52,342 nt of DNA from a bacterium. GTDB lineage: Bacteria > SZUA-79 > Acidulodesulfobacterales > Acidulodesulfobacteraceae. Positions 52,336 to 52,342 of the stretch are shown here, one piece after another. A program made the translations under genes and the position numbers. Each line of letters starts with the position of its first letter. Positions within the stretch are counted from its first letter, which is position 1. The notes under the pieces are model-generated. The model had not been told where the DNA came from. It searched no databases and worked only from the letters and a program-made list of their open reading frames with translations. The DNA lies in contig JAKAFU010000010.1 of the NCBI GenBank assembly GCA_021825865.1, positions 1-52,342 on the forward strand. The letters run 5' to 3'.

Positions 52336-52342
52336 TTAAAAA

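Overview
The window is a 52 kb piece of a very AT-rich bacterial genome. It starts with nine bases identical to the 3' end of Illumina adapters and stops 7 bases after a tRNA, so it is probably one whole metagenome contig. The cell wall genes (a meso-diaminopimelate-type MurE, a full division and cell wall cluster), tmRNA/SmpB, a CheZ-like protein and the alaC-hom-thrC-apgM order point to a Gram-negative, deltaproteobacteria-like organism. The carbon genes point to an autotroph using the Hydrogenobacter-type reductive TCA (rTCA) cycle. An uncultured sulfur-cycling delta lineage such as Acidulodesulfobacterales would fit, but that is a guess from gene content; no 16S rRNA is present.

Layout. 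1-936: gene-free AT-rich DNA. 937-4172: a CPA-type cation/proton antiporter, TadA (minus strand) and lipoyl synthase. 4220-9608: AlaC-like aminotransferase, homoserine dehydrogenase, threonine synthase and an ApgM-family protein that may be the missing homoserine kinase. 9865-19364: carbon block with isocitrate dehydrogenase (NAD-type residues), an OsmC-family protein, a biotin-dependent two-subunit 2-oxoglutarate/pyruvate carboxylase, two-subunit citryl-CoA synthetase, citryl-CoA lyase (after a terminator) and GlpX fructose-1,6-bisphosphatase. Together these cover citrate cleavage and a route from 2-oxoglutarate to isocitrate, plus a gluconeogenic step. 19579-21060: NDUFA9-like SDR protein and a small unknown protein.

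21419-42422: complete dcw cluster in canonical order (mraZ, rsmH, ftsL, ftsI, murE, murF, mraY, murD, ftsW, murG, murC, murB, ddl, ftsQ, ftsA, ftsZ), headed by a clear sigma70 promoter and three MraZ boxes at the expected start site. It is unusual in two ways: long AT-rich, tandem-repeat spacers separate many genes, and MurE, MurD and FtsQ carry large Asn/Asp/Ser- or Lys/Asn-rich insertions or extensions.

42582-52335: a TIGR03960-like radical SAM protein, ModE-type regulator and CbiX (minus strand), an ABC ATPase with no standard start codon, class II aldolase (minus), tmRNA and SmpB, a TlpA-like thioredoxin, a CheZ-like phosphatase, tRNA-Glu, two roadblock-like proteins and tRNA-Thr. Degenerate GGGACAGAC-type repeats at three places look like relics of REP-like elements. 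I saw no insertion sequence, prophage or CRISPR array.
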